Shown: positions 7,930 through 16,937, counted from the stretch's first letter. The stretch: DNA of 64,000 nucleotides from Roseihalotalea indica (GCF_022458895.1 NZ_JAINFL010000002.1:1150599-1214598), one strand, 5' to 3'. The notes: generated by a model from the sequence alone, not told the origin. Program-made: numbers and translations.

Positions 7930-8733
7930 ATGTCAACCACTGAGTCTGCCTCCTTATACGATCACCTGGAAAAGATGCCTATAGGGGAGCTGTTAGCCGG
8001 AATTAACAACGAAGATAAGAAAGTGGCTTACGCCGTAGAGAACGTCATTCCGCAGATACAAAAACTGGTAGAAGGTACCGTAGCCCGAATGAAAAAAGGC
8101 GGGCGTTTGTTCTACATTGGGGCCGGCACCAGCGGGCGATTAGGCGTTGTAGATGCTTCCGAGTGCCCCCCTACTTATGGAGTGCCGCACGACTGGGTAA
8201 TTGGCATTATGGCGGGAGGAGATTCAGCCATTCGTAAGGCGGTAGAGTTCGCCGAAGATGATCCGGAACAAGCCTGGAAAGATTTACAGGAGTATAATAT
8301 TAACGAGAAAGATATTCTGGTCGGAATTGCGGCTTCGGGACGAACGCCCTACGTAATTGGAGGAGTTGAGACGGCACGAACTAATGGTATTCTAACGGGT
8401 TGTATTACCTGCAACGAAGGCTCGGCATTGGCCGCAGCGGTGGAGATACCGATTGAGGTGGTTGTGGGGCCGGAGTTTGTAACAGGCAGCACCCGGATGA
8501 AAGCGGGGACTGCTCAGAAATTAGTATTAAACATGCTTTCTACTGCCACAATGATCGGCCTGGGACGGGTAAAAGGCAACCGCATGGTGGATATGCAACT
8601 GAGTAACCATAAGCTGGTAGATCGGGGCGAGCGCATGATCATGGAGGAGCTGGGAATTGAACGGGATCAGGCGAAACAGCTCCTGGAGCAGCACGGGTCA
8701 GTGCGAAAAGCAGTAGAAGCATACAAACAATAG
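7930..8733 (+). CDS. murQ: N-acetylmuramic acid 6-phosphate etherase
   Basis: Cleaves the lactyl ether of MurNAc-6-phosphate to give GlcNAc-6-phosphate and lactate during cell-wall recycling. A single SIS domain shows GRLFYIGAGTSGRLGVVDASE, a catalytic-type Glu in the ECPPTYG segment, then GIAASGRTPYV and GSTRMKAGTAQK near residue 195. At ~267 residues it is slightly shorter than the usual ~300. The frame could start at a TTG (7903), but the ATG at 7930 gives MSTTESASLYDHL, the normal family N-terminus. It lies 74 bases downstream of the amino-sugar kinase, which would supply the phosphorylated substrate. Confidence 0.93.
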   Translation: MSTTESASLYDHLEKMPIGELLAGINNEDKKVAYAVENVIPQIQKLVEGTVARMKKGGRLFYIGAGTSGRLGVVDASECPPTYGVPHDWVIGIMAGGDSAIRKAVEFAEDDPEQAWKDLQEYNINEKDILVGIAASGRTPYVIGGVETARTNGILTGCITCNEGSALAAAVEIPIEVVVGPEFVTGSTRMKAGTAQKLVLNMLSTATMIGLGRVKGNRMVDMQLSNHKLVDRGERMIMEELGIERDQAKQLLEQHGSVRKAVEAYKQ

Positions 8734-8739
8734 CGATGT

Positions 8740-9315
8740 ATGCACAATATTGAACCTTTTTACCGGTGGCATACCGAGTACGACGTATCGTCGGACGAGC
8801 GGTCGCCTTTTTTCGGTAAAGAATATAATTACGATCTGTACTCCAATACTATTTACGGATACTACATTGATCCGGGCTGGGATTTTATGGGGTCAGAAAC
8901 GCTCTACATTAAGATTCTTTATGCCGATTACGAGCGAGGCTTTGTGGTGATTGAACTGATCGGAGAATGGAACGATGCGCTTCATAACGACATTATGCAC
9001 CTCAAGCGCGGTATCATTGACCACTTACAGAAAAACGGCATCAACAAGTTTATTCTGATCGGTGAGAACGTGATGAACTTCCACGGCTCAGATGACTGCT
9101 ACTACGAAGAGTGGTTTGAAGATGTGGAGGATGGCTGGGTTGCTCTGATTGGTTTCCGCGACTTTGTACTTTCAGAAATGACCCAGTACAATATTGACTC
9201 ATTCCTGAACTACGGTGGAAACCTACAGATCGACAACTGGCGCACCATGAAGCCGGTGACGTTTTACAATGTAGTTAGCGGTTTAATTACCCGCCGCCTT
9301 TCATGGCCAATGTAA
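8740..9315 (+). CDS. Hypothetical protein downstream of murQ
   Basis: A 191-residue acidic, aromatic-rich soluble protein without signal peptide or membrane segment. I do not recognise a family. Noticeable segments are YNYDLYSNTIYGYYIDPGW, FVVIELIGEWNDALHNDIM and DDCYYEEWFEDVEDGWVAL. Alternating strands and helices suggest a compact alpha/beta fold. It starts 6 bases after the murQ stop codon, so it is probably co-transcribed with it. Its 3' end overlaps the convergent SprT-like gene by 29 bases. Normal codon use and position support a real gene; the role is unknown. Confidence 0.75.
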   Translation: MHNIEPFYRWHTEYDVSSDERSPFFGKEYNYDLYSNTIYGYYIDPGWDFMGSETLYIKILYADYERGFVVIELIGEWNDALHNDIMHLKRGIIDHLQKNGINKFILIGENVMNFHGSDDCYYEEWFEDVEDGWVALIGFRDFVLSEMTQYNIDSFLNYGGNLQIDNWRTMKPVTFYNVVSGLITRRLSWPM

Positions 9316-9979
9316 CCAATGCTGTTTCGGCAATGGTGTAGCGTTTCCCGGTGGTTACTTCCCGGCAGAGCGACCGGGTTCGTCGCACTTTCATTTTCAG
9401 AAAGGCTCGTCCTTGAAACAAAAACTGCTCCTGCTCGGCCACCGAGGCCAGAGTGATGCTGCCTTCGGGTAGTTGCTTTTGCTGCAATACTCTGAGCAGA
9501 GCCGCATCTGCATGTACTGTGGCTTTAGGGTTCTGCGCGTACCGCTGCAACGGATGCTGAACTTCTTCAGAAACCATTTTCTCGATTAAAACCGGCTGTA
9601 GCAATTGTCGAAAAGCAGCTTTCCACTCCTTCCCATGCGGCCGAATCCGAAACCCATGCTTTTGAAAGGCGAGGAAGTGAGCTACCTCATGCAGGTAGGT
9701 CAGCAGAAAAGCCTCAGCCAGTAACGTGCGGTTGACTGAAATCTGATGTTGCTCCCGCCCATCCGACCGTTTCCAATACCGGTAATCCCCCCACTTACTC
9801 TGCCGGTCCTGCGACCACTTTAGCCGGAACTGATGTTGCCGCCACAAGGCCATACAATAGTCCTCCGCCACCTTCGGCACATAGTTATGAAACGGACTGG
9901 TTAGGCTTGATGTGTTATGTGTTGTTTTCAAATTCTTTTCTTCAGCGTCTATCAGTTTCCAGGAAGGTATCAGAAGCAA
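9287..9979 (-). CDS. SprT-like zinc metallopeptidase domain protein
   Basis: About 230 residues. The zinc motif HEVAHFLAFQKHGF contains HExxH, followed by PHGKEWKAAF with a likely third ligand His, the pattern of SprT/Spartan-type domains. In other organisms such domains cut DNA-protein crosslinks, but the cellular role of bacterial SprT homologues is unclear. No cysteine zinc ribbon is seen at the C-terminus. The start is uncertain: the longest frame begins at TTG 9979, and another in-frame TTG lies 16 codons further in. It converges on the murQ-linked hypothetical gene and overlaps it by 29 bases. Confidence 0.75.
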   Translation of the reverse strand: MLLIPSWKLIDAEEKNLKTTHNTSSLTSPFHNYVPKVAEDYCMALWRQHQFRLKWSQDRQSKWGDYRYWKRSDGREQHQISVNRTLLAEAFLLTYLHEVAHFLAFQKHGFRIRPHGKEWKAAFRQLLQPVLIEKMVSEEVQHPLQRYAQNPKATVHADAALLRVLQQKQLPEGSITLASVAEQEQFLFQGRAFLKMKVRRTRSLCREVTTGKRYTIAETALVTLAMKGGG

Positions 9980-10090
9980 TTTTACATACTCTTCTGTAAA
10001 GTCAAAGAAGTCGTTTGTATAAACTTATTCATTGAGGAAGACTTATCGCTGTAATAGCCTCACCAATAAAAAGCTAATAGATAACTTTTC

Positions 10091-10654
10091 TTAGAAGGTT
10101 CCACCTTGAACAGTTCTTGTATTCAAATCTAGTTTGAAAGGGAGCCACTCATCTGTCATTGGGTCATAAGCCTTACCTGAAACGATATTACCAGTCAATT
10201 CGAGTTTATCAATCCCATCCCATGATACTCGTTCTGATTGCCAATATACTCCTGCTCTTGAGAATGTAATAATATGAATAGAATCTGACATAATGAGCTC
10301 ATTGTCTGATTCTATCACCTTGTTGATGGTTACCCCAAATGTTTTAAGAGGAGTAGTTTGTTCTGTGTCCATAACATACGCCTGTCCATAAGCCAAAGTC
10401 AATAAATGTTCGTTTGCGAGTTCGAATACTCCACAACAGTCTGTCCATCCAGGTTTAAAGTTGGCAACCCAATTTGAACCATCATTCTTGAAAAATCTAA
10501 CAACAAATCCATTATCAGAATGGTAAGGCTCACCATTCTCCGTTACGGGAATGTACATTGGTCCATATGCTGGAAGAAATTCTAATATTTCGTATTTGCT
10601 CATGAGTTGTTCTACTCGTAATTGACTATTGGGTAAATTGGCTGTTACGGTCAT
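10091..10654 (-). CDS. Hypothetical beta-rich protein in an AT-rich stretch
   Basis: A 187-residue protein without signal peptide or membrane segment. It is rich in aromatic residues and predicted strands (GFVVRFFKNDGSNWVANF, AYVMDTEQ, DSIHIITFSRAGVYWQSER), resembling a short beta-propeller or beta-sandwich. I do not recognise the family and assign no function. An internal ATG at residue 18 (MSKYEILEF) is an alternative start. The gene and the ~570 bases upstream look more AT-rich than the surrounding genes, which may point to acquisition by transfer. It stands alone, with no gene close upstream. Confidence 0.65.
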   Translation of the reverse strand: MTVTANLPNSQLRVEQLMSKYEILEFLPAYGPMYIPVTENGEPYHSDNGFVVRFFKNDGSNWVANFKPGWTDCCGVFELANEHLLTLAYGQAYVMDTEQTTPLKTFGVTINKVIESDNELIMSDSIHIITFSRAGVYWQSERVSWDGIDKLELTGNIVSGKAYDPMTDEWLPFKLDLNTRTVQGGTF

Positions 10655-11221
10655 TGCCCTATAAGATATAAGTTTCTTCAGCTATACTCAACACTAAACA
10701 TCTGAGATGATCAAGCCTATAGCATGTCAAAAATAGCTAATGCCCTGGTCAGTGGTTCTTCATGAAAACCATAAAAGGATATATGCCCTGATCGTTGCTT
10801 TCTTAAAAAATTAGAAATTTACGTACGACTGGGGCGTAAGTTATTTTTCTTACATAAATAATACACCCCACCCCAGGCATAGTAGATTATTCTTATCGAA
10901 TCGTATCACTAGCCCTGGGCGGGAGCCCTATTTTAATCCTATTTATGTACCAAAGACCAGGCAGGTATTATTTTTTTGATCGAATGGAAGCCTTATGCCC
11001 GGAGCAAACCTCTTTTTTTACCTTAATACTAAACTAATGTCCGGGTTTTTTGACACTTATTGTTATACCTAAGTAGGTAAGCCATAAAGAGATGTTATGC
11101 TTTTCTTGAATAAAATAGCTACTAAAGGGCTCATATAACGAGTGAGCGAAATAGCAGAAGGATGAGCCCGTTTTAAGCACTAAATACAGTAGGCTAAATC
11201 CTTTACTTTCATCAAGAAAAA
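10655..11221. other. Gene-poor AT-rich intergenic stretch
   Basis: No convincing coding frame is seen in these 567 bases. There is an 8-base inverted repeat GGGCTCAT/ATGAGCCC (11127-11134 and 11162-11169) followed by GTTTT. It could be a weak terminator-like structure or the leader of the lipoprotein gene at 11222. Several A- and T-runs are scattered through it. Nothing resembling a tRNA or insertion sequence was recognised. Confidence 0.5.
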
Positions 11222-11683
11222 ATGAAGCACGTATCAGTACTGATCATAGTAGTAGGTGGTTTGTTGGCGAGTAGTTGCCAGAAAGATATGGAGTGCTTCG
11301 TAACAGCCCAGAGCCTGGATTTTAGCCTGGTAGACCCCAGCGGAGCGTTCATTCTAACTGAGGCGGATACCAACACAGTGCAAGTAACTTATCTTGATGC
11401 CGATGATCTATCCGTTACAGTGCCCGATGTAAGGGTTGAAGAAACCGTTATTCAAGATCAATACAAAATCACTTCTATTGAAATGGTGAACCTCGCCCAT
11501 CAAAGTCCAGATCTGGTATTTACGCTGACCTTTAGAGATCAGGTACTGGGCGAAGTTACGTTGGATACCTATGAGGAAAATACGGTGTGCGATCCCTGGT
11601 ATGTTACTTCTGCCCTTCGCTTCAATGGTGAACCGGCCGAACAAAATGCCATAGAAACCTATCTTATCGAGGTAAATCCATAA
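11222..11683 (+). CDS. Hypothetical lipoprotein
   Basis: A 153-residue exported protein. The N-terminus MKHVSVLIIVVGGLLASSC is a lipoprotein signal peptide with lipobox ASSC. The mature part is acidic and strand-rich with two or three further cysteines (MECF, TVCDPWY) that could pair. No known domain is recognised. It probably sits in the outer membrane or periplasm. It is isolated: the upstream side is a long gene-free stretch and the downstream side is a palindromic repeat, followed by a convergent membrane-protein gene. Confidence 0.7.
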   Translation: MKHVSVLIIVVGGLLASSCQKDMECFVTAQSLDFSLVDPSGAFILTEADTNTVQVTYLDADDLSVTVPDVRVEETVIQDQYKITSIEMVNLAHQSPDLVFTLTFRDQVLGEVTLDTYEENTVCDPWYVTSALRFNGEPAEQNAIETYLIEVNP

Positions 11684-11734
11684 TTATGTCAGCAGCTAAG
11701 TGCCTGATGAGTAATTTCTTTCAATGAAATATCA

Positions 11735-11785
11735 GGAAGCGGTCGGCAGGAGGCTGTACGGAGTAGCATCCTGCCAACCGCTTCC
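11735..11785. repeat. Palindromic dispersed repeat, copy A
   Basis: Two 17-base arms (11735-11751 and 11769-11785) pair at 16 of 17 positions around a 17-base loop; the core arm is GCGGTCGGCAGGA. It lies between a plus-strand gene and a convergent minus-strand gene. A related element with GCGGTTGGCAGGAGGC occurs at 31924-31972, also between convergent genes. It may act as a bidirectional terminator, be a mobile palindromic repeat, or both. Confidence 0.7.
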
Positions 11786-11857
11786 GATAACGCTTACCTG
11801 CCCGGTTTAGATAGGGCTTTCAAAAGAAAATGGCTTCTTCAATGATCGTAATAAACT

Positions 11858-12382
11858 TTATTCTTCCGGTTCAGTAGGCTGATTATAAGGCTGGCTGCTG
11901 ATCAGGCGATTTTGCTCGGGTTTGGATAGTTGCAGATCGTTCACTACCCGGCGGGGAGTAGGGCGGTGAATGGAAAAGGCGATCAGCGCTATGGTGTATA
12001 CAGCAGCAAATAATTGTTCCCCCGTCAGGTACAGGCCCAAAGCAGCCAGGCTATTAGCCACCATAAACAAAGCATACTTCTCGCGGATGCGGTGGTAAAA
12101 GAACTGTAACTTTTGCTGAAAGGGCCACTCGTTGTCTACCTGCTGCATGGAACGTCGGTACCACCAGAAGGCAAAAGCCAGACTAAGGACTGTTCCTAGA
12201 ATGATGGCGATATGAACAATCGAGAATTGTTCGGTAGGTAGTAACCCACCCTGCGCCTCATACTGCAAATACGCATAGCAAAAGCCAACCAGGGGCAGAG
12301 CAATTAGTATGTAGAAGACGATATTGAGAATGTGGAAATAATCGTAAGCGTTTTGTAAATATTTCTTATTAGAAGCAGACAT
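11858..12382 (-). CDS. Hypothetical multi-pass membrane protein
   Basis: A 174-residue protein with four probable membrane segments. They are near residues 20-42 (VFYILIALPLVGFCYAY), 56-78 (IVHIAIILGTVLSLAFAFW), 103-120 (ALFMVANSLAALGLYL) and 125-140 (LFAAVYTIALIAFSI). A cytoplasmic-looking proline- and glutamine-rich tail follows. No motif suggests an enzymatic activity and I do not recognise a named family. It is transcribed alone, convergent with the lipoprotein at 11222 and divergent from the lipoprotein at 12503. Confidence 0.75.
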   Translation of the reverse strand: MSASNKKYLQNAYDYFHILNIVFYILIALPLVGFCYAYLQYEAQGGLLPTEQFSIVHIAIILGTVLSLAFAFWWYRRSMQQVDNEWPFQQKLQFFYHRIREKYALFMVANSLAALGLYLTGEQLFAAVYTIALIAFSIHRPTPRRVVNDLQLSKPEQNRLISSQPYNQPTEPEE

Positions 12383-12502
12383 AGGCTAAGTCAACAAATT
12401 TTGGACGAAAGTAACGATTCTCGCACGAAATGGCTTATATTCGTACGAGTCATTTGCATTTTTACCGGTAATTCCTATCATATAGGCAAATCCTGATTTT
12501 CT

Positions 12503-13147
12503 ATGCATTATACGCATCGATCCTGGCTTTGGATAAGCCTTCTTTCCGTACTATGTTTTCTAGGGGTAAGTTGTAGTACCACCATCAATCGGCAGGGCGA
12601 ACAGGTCTCTATCGAGCAGTTTGACTCCCTTCGGGCCACTTATTACCACCTGAATGATAGTTTGAACTTTGCCTGGAGCACCCTAAAGCAGAGTGATGAT
12701 CAAAAACTCGCGTATCTGGATCAGTTACTCAAAGAAATTAGCAAAAGTAAACTAGTCGGGCGCGATACGCTTGACTCGCTGAGCTTAATGGTGCAGGAAC
12801 TAAGGCAGATTACTTTCGATTCAGTAACCATGGCCAATTCTCAGCAAATACGGCAGTACGATAGCCTGACGGTGCTGGTCAGCGATTCTCTTATAGCACT
12901 AACGGATCGCTATGCTATTGAAGATGATAATCCCCGGGTGCTGTTTCTTACCGATAAGATTATTGGCGAAAACAGTAGCGTAACCCTTTATCGTCTGCGG
13001 TACGATCATATGAGCCGCAACTTCAATGATTTTATTGAGCAAAACAAAGCGCTGATGTCTACGTTGGACAGTACCGGACGTCCCGTATTTAAGCGGCCTA
13101 TGTTTAAACTGGTAAGCGAGCCGGAAGAAGTGGGAAAGCCTAAGTAA
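12503..13147 (+). CDS. Hypothetical lipoprotein with coiled coil
   Basis: A 214-residue protein. The signal peptide ends in a lipobox LGVSC near residue 24. The mature part is strongly helical and charged, with heptad-like spacing (YLDQLLKEISKSK, SLSLMVQELRQITFDS), indicating a coiled coil facing the periplasm. No enzymatic motif is seen. It stops 2 bases before engB, so the two are probably co-transcribed, although a functional link between an envelope lipoprotein and a ribosome-assembly GTPase is not obvious. Confidence 0.75.
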   Translation: MHYTHRSWLWISLLSVLCFLGVSCSTTINRQGEQVSIEQFDSLRATYYHLNDSLNFAWSTLKQSDDQKLAYLDQLLKEISKSKLVGRDTLDSLSLMVQELRQITFDSVTMANSQQIRQYDSLTVLVSDSLIALTDRYAIEDDNPRVLFLTDKIIGENSSVTLYRLRYDHMSRNFNDFIEQNKALMSTLDSTGRPVFKRPMFKLVSEPEEVGKPK

Positions 13148-13149
13148 TT

Positions 13150-13749
13150 ATGAAAATTAAACAATCGGAGTTTGTTAAAAGCAGCACGCTCATTGAGCAG
13201 TGCCCGTCCGGAACGTTGCCGGAGTTTGCCTTTATTGGTCGATCTAATGTCGGGAAATCTTCCCTGATTAATATGCTAACCGAGCGGAGAAAGCTGGCTA
13301 AGACCTCAAACACTCCCGGTAAAACCCAGACTATCAATCATTTTCTGATTAATCAGCAGTGGCATTTGGTAGACTTACCGGGTTACGGCTACGCCAAAGT
13401 AAGCAAAACCACTCGTGCCGACTGGGGCCATATGATTGAAGCCTATCTGCTCAACCGTCCTCAACTTATTACTCTTTTCGTACTCATTGATTCTCGCATT
13501 CCCCCGCAGCCTATTGATCTGGCCTTTATAGACTGGCTGGGAGAGCAGGGCGTGCCTTTCTCTATTATTTTCACCAAAGCCGATAAGCAAAACGAAAAGA
13601 AAACCCGGAAGTCTATCCGAGCTTTTGAGGCAGCAATGCAGGAGACCTGGGCTGAGCTGCCCCCCCGAATGGTTAGCTCTTCGGTGACCAAAGAGGGGCG
13701 AGAAGAAATTTTGCAGTATCTGGATGAGTTACTAGCTGCTACCCAATAG
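13150..13749 (+). CDS. engB: Ribosome biogenesis GTPase YihA/YsxC (EngB)
   Basis: A 199-residue TRAFAC GTPase. The G1 loop is GRSNVGKSS, the switch I region follows with TSNTPGKTQTINHF (G2), G3 is DLPGYGYAK, G4 is TKAD and G5 is close to SSV. Family members help assemble the large ribosomal subunit in the cytoplasm and are usually essential. Length and motif order are normal and the ATG start gives the standard MKIKQSEFVKSS N-terminus. It is followed after about 75 bases by the DUF5606 gene on the same strand. Confidence 0.95.
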   Translation: MKIKQSEFVKSSTLIEQCPSGTLPEFAFIGRSNVGKSSLINMLTERRKLAKTSNTPGKTQTINHFLINQQWHLVDLPGYGYAKVSKTTRADWGHMIEAYLLNRPQLITLFVLIDSRIPPQPIDLAFIDWLGEQGVPFSIIFTKADKQNEKKTRKSIRAFEAAMQETWAELPPRMVSSSVTKEGREEILQYLDELLAATQ

Positions 13750-13824
13750 CTTTTAGTATATTCGCCTCGTTTTTTACAACAGTGCGCCGCACTGATCGTT
13801 ACCTAATAAAACTAAAGTAATACT

Positions 13825-14364
13825 ATGGAATTAAGCGAAATTGCCTCCGTTACTGGAAAAGGGGGATTATTTCGGGTGTTAAAGCCTACCCGTACGGGAA
13901 TGATTATAGAAACGCTGGACGAACAGCAGAAGAAGATGGTAATTGGTGTCAACCAACGGGTATCGGTATTGAAAGAGGTTTCTATCTATACCACCAGTGC
14001 TGACGGTGCTGTCCCGCTGGAAGACGTCTTTCAGAAAATCTATGCAGAGTTTGGCGACGACCCCGGCGTAGATACCTCAGATGGAGAAGAGCTAAAAGCC
14101 TTTTTGAAGCACGTTGTGCCTGATTACGATGAGGGCAGAGTGTATGTCTCAGATATGAAGAAACTGGTGAACTGGTACAGCATCCTGCTTCAGTATGCTC
14201 CGGAAGTGCTGAAACCTGCGGAAGAAAAAGAAGAGGAGAAATCAAAAGAAGAATCAGCATCGGCAGAGGCCAGTAAAGAGGAAACAACCCCCACTGCTGA
14301 AACCTCAACCGAAGAAGCTGAAGCAGCCGAGGAAACTGCTGAAACCGATAAAAAAGGAGAATAA
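13825..14364 (+). CDS. DUF5606 family protein
   Basis: A 179-residue protein. The N-terminal ~135 residues begin MELSEIASVTGKGGLFRVLKPT and look like a small SH3-like domain followed by helices, matching the Bacteroidota DUF5606 family. The last ~45 residues are a low-complexity tail almost only of E, K, A, S and T, probably disordered. Function is unknown; the protein is widely conserved in the phylum. It is probably co-transcribed with engB. A strong inverted repeat lies just after the stop codon. Confidence 0.85.
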   Translation: MELSEIASVTGKGGLFRVLKPTRTGMIIETLDEQQKKMVIGVNQRVSVLKEVSIYTTSADGAVPLEDVFQKIYAEFGDDPGVDTSDGEELKAFLKHVVPDYDEGRVYVSDMKKLVNWYSILLQYAPEVLKPAEEKEEEKSKEESASAEASKEETTPTAETSTEEAEAAEETAETDKKGE

Positions 14365-14371
14365 TTACTTA

Positions 14372-14428
14372 AATGATTAATGACTGATGAATAATGATGA
14401 GTTCATTAATCACCAGTCATTAATCATT
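14372..14428. repeat. Inverted repeat between convergent genes
   Basis: Two 26-base arms (14372-14397 and 14403-14428) match at 24 of 26 positions around a 5-base loop, giving a long AT-rich hairpin between DUF5606 (+) and isocitrate dehydrogenase (-). It may serve as a bidirectional terminator. The left arm contains TAATGACTGATGAATAATG, which recurs in inverted orientation at 60901-60925 and in a diverged form at 43159-43183. Confidence 0.7.
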
Positions 14429-14441
14429 CCTCATTATCATG

Positions 14442-15896
14442 TTATTCGCCCTGTGCTAGCGAGTAAGCACGCTGACCATTAAAGTTATAGAGTTGCTCGG
14501 TTTTAATAAAGTCAAAGCCAGCTTCGTTTATTCGCTGGAGGAGATCAATAATCTGCTGGTGAGAAGCTGTCTCACCTTCAGCAGCCACAAAGCGGCAACG
14601 CCAGTGGTCGGAGCGGAATGTTTCGGGCACTCCTTCGGGGTACACTTTTACTCCCCGGTTGGTGATTACCCGCAAAGATAGGCCATTACCATTCAGCGCT
14701 GTTAATCGTTCTCCCATCACATTCGGGTCGCGGTCATTCTCGTTCCAATCAACAAAGACATCTACGCCCACTAACTCTTTCTTAAGGTTGGGGTCAGGAG
14801 GAGTGATCTGGTGCAGCTTTTTCCCTTCCACCGGATGATAATCGGCTGCTTTTAAGCGTTTGGGCATTTTACCAAGATTTTTGATAATCTCTTCTGCAAA
14901 GGCTTGCGTACCAACTAATTCTTTACTCAATCCAATTCGGTAAATATCAGCCGTATGAATACCTGATTCCAGCGTATAAAGCCAGGCATTGTTAATGCGC
15001 GTAGCAACATCCGGCTGCCCAATGTGCACCAACATCATAATGGCCGCATTGATCAGTCCAGAGGGGTTAGCCACGTCCTTACCGGCAATCGTTGGAGCTG
15101 AACCGTGGATAGCTTCAAACATCGCGCAGCCTTCGCCTACATTAGATGAACCACCCAAGCCTACCGAACCGGCAATCTGGGCGGCAATGTCGGAGATAAT
15201 ATCACCGTAGAGGTTCAGGGTCACCACCACATCCAGTGTTTCGGGTTTATCGGCCAAAATAGCCGAGCCAATATCGATAATCATGTGCTCCTTCTCAATA
15301 TCGGGGTATTCTTCGCCGATCTGATCAAAAACCCGGTGAAACAGCCCGTCAGTCAGTTTCATAATATTGTCTTTGGAGAAGCAGGTTACCTTTTTGCGGT
15401 TGTATGCTTTGGCGTATTCAAAAGCGTAGCGGATAATTTTTTCACAGCCGGGCCGACTGACCAGCTTCAGGCACTGCACTACCTCTTCTGTCTGCTGGTG
15501 CTCAATACCTGCGTATAAGTCCTCTTCATTTTCCCGGACAATAACCATATCGATGGTATCGTGACGGGTAGCTACGAAGGGGCTGTATGATCGGCAGGGG
15601 CGCACATTGGCATATAAGCCCAACGTTTTCCGGGTGGTTACGTTCAACGACTTGTAGCCACCCCCCTGAGGGGTTGTAATCGGAGCTTTTAAGAAAACTT
15701 TAGTACTGCGCAAAGAGTCCCAGGCAGCAGGTTCAATCCCTGAGCTAACTCCACTGCGGTAGACCTTTTCCCCGATTTCAATCACCTCAGGTTCAATAGC
15801 TGCTTCAGAGGCTTCCAGAATGGATAACGTGGCTTTCATAATTTCGGGGCCTATTCCGTCACCGTAGGCTACGGTGATCTTTCTCTTGTCCGACAT
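14442..15896 (-). CDS. icd: NADP-dependent isocitrate dehydrogenase (Thermus type)
   Basis: A 484-residue beta-decarboxylating dehydrogenase of the TCA cycle that oxidises isocitrate to 2-oxoglutarate. Visible are the N-terminal AYGDGIGPEIM, the substrate loop GYKSLNVTTRKTLGLYANVRP, the VIVRENEEDLYAGIEH block, the metal-binding aspartates in NLYGDIISDIAAQ, and the cofactor segment EAIHGSAPTIAGKD. A ~140-residue C-terminal extension from about residue 340 is typical of the Thermus-like subclass and distinguishes it from 3-isopropylmalate dehydrogenase. The start MSDKRKITVAYG is normal. It is monocistronic and convergent with DUF5606. Confidence 0.92.
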   Translation of the reverse strand: MSDKRKITVAYGDGIGPEIMKATLSILEASEAAIEPEVIEIGEKVYRSGVSSGIEPAAWDSLRSTKVFLKAPITTPQGGGYKSLNVTTRKTLGLYANVRPCRSYSPFVATRHDTIDMVIVRENEEDLYAGIEHQQTEEVVQCLKLVSRPGCEKIIRYAFEYAKAYNRKKVTCFSKDNIMKLTDGLFHRVFDQIGEEYPDIEKEHMIIDIGSAILADKPETLDVVVTLNLYGDIISDIAAQIAGSVGLGGSSNVGEGCAMFEAIHGSAPTIAGKDVANPSGLINAAIMMLVHIGQPDVATRINNAWLYTLESGIHTADIYRIGLSKELVGTQAFAEEIIKNLGKMPKRLKAADYHPVEGKKLHQITPPDPNLKKELVGVDVFVDWNENDRDPNVMGERLTALNGNGLSLRVITNRGVKVYPEGVPETFRSDHWRCRFVAAEGETASHQQIIDLLQRINEAGFDFIKTEQLYNFNGQRAYSLAQGE

Positions 15897-16093
15897 ACAA
15901 TTGTGGTTTTACTGGTTTTAAAAAATCTAGTGATTAGGCAGGATTGACCGGATAAAGAAGAGTAACATTGTTTTTTTGAAAGATGTTTATGCAAAACCCC
16001 TCTATTTGCTCTTCGGTGGACACTCACAGGATCATTCCGATTGAGTTTTTGAGAATAGTACCCCACCTGTTATATTTGGGCTTGAAAAAGAGT

Positions 16094-16126
16094 GCGTCCA
16101 CGGCTGTCTTCTACGGTCGTGGACGC
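16094..16126. other. GC-rich stem-loop upstream of the crotonase gene
   Basis: GCGTCCACG (16094-16102) pairs perfectly with CGTGGACGC (16118-16126); with two G-T pairs the stem extends to 13 pairs around a 7-base loop. No strong T-run follows. It ends 26 bases before the start codon of the enoyl-CoA hydratase gene, so it may be a 5' leader structure or a weak terminator. Confidence 0.5.
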
Positions 16127-16151
16127 GCAGTTTAGGTTTTAAGATGATACT

Positions 16152-16937
16152 ATGGCAAACTTTAAGTATATCAGTACCGCAACTAAGGATGGTATTCTAA
16201 CTCTCACCATTGATCGTGTAGATAAGCTTAATGCCTTAAATAAGGCTACGCTGGAAGAAATTGGCGAGGCGATTCAGGAGGTGTACGATGATAGTGAGAT
16301 AAAAGGAGTGATTATTACCGGGGCGGGCGAAAAAGCTTTTGTGGCAGGTGCCGACATTAGCGAAGTAGCCGATTTGAATGAGGTGAACGGACGAAAGTTT
16401 GCCGAGATAGGGCAAGAAGTGTTTGCCTCTATTGAAAAGTGTGATAAACCCGTGGTTGCCGCCGTAAATGGTTTTGCCCTGGGTGGTGGTTGCGAACTGG
16501 CGATGGCCTGCCATATCCGTATCGCTTCTAAAAGTGCTGTGTTCGGCCAGCCTGAAGTAAATTTGGGGTTAATCCCTGGGTTTGGTGGCACTCAACGACT
16601 ACCCAATTTGGTAGGTCGGGGGCGAGCTCTGGAAATAATGATGACTGGTGATACCATTTCTGCCGAACGGGCTTACGATATTGGGCTGGTCAATCAGATT
16701 GTAGAAGACAAAGAAGCGTTAATTGAATACTGCGAACGTTTACTGCAAAAAATCACTTCTAAAGCCCCACTGGCCATCGGCATGATCGTAGACTGTGTAA
16801 ATGCGGCCTATGAAGCTGAAGAAAATGGTTATCAGACTGAAGCTAACAGCTTTGCGGCTTGCTGCAAATCCCGCGATTTTGTGGAAGGTACTCAGGCTTT
16901 CCTGGAAAAACGATCACCAAAATTTATCGGCGAGTAA
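16152..16937 (+). CDS. Enoyl-CoA hydratase/isomerase family protein
   Basis: A 261-residue crotonase. The oxyanion-hole segments AGADISEVA and NGFALGGGCELAMACH are present, and both catalytic glutamates typical of hydratases are visible (GCELA and QPEVNLGLIPGFGGTQRL). It should hydrate trans-2-enoyl-CoA or crotonyl-CoA in fatty-acid or amino-acid catabolism; the chain-length preference cannot be read from the sequence. It is preceded by a GC-rich stem-loop and followed 76 bases later by a flippase gene. No other beta-oxidation gene is nearby. Confidence 0.9.
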   Translation: MANFKYISTATKDGILTLTIDRVDKLNALNKATLEEIGEAIQEVYDDSEIKGVIITGAGEKAFVAGADISEVADLNEVNGRKFAEIGQEVFASIEKCDKPVVAAVNGFALGGGCELAMACHIRIASKSAVFGQPEVNLGLIPGFGGTQRLPNLVGRGRALEIMMTGDTISAERAYDIGLVNQIVEDKEALIEYCERLLQKITSKAPLAIGMIVDCVNAAYEAEENGYQTEANSFAACCKSRDFVEGTQAFLEKRSPKFIGE

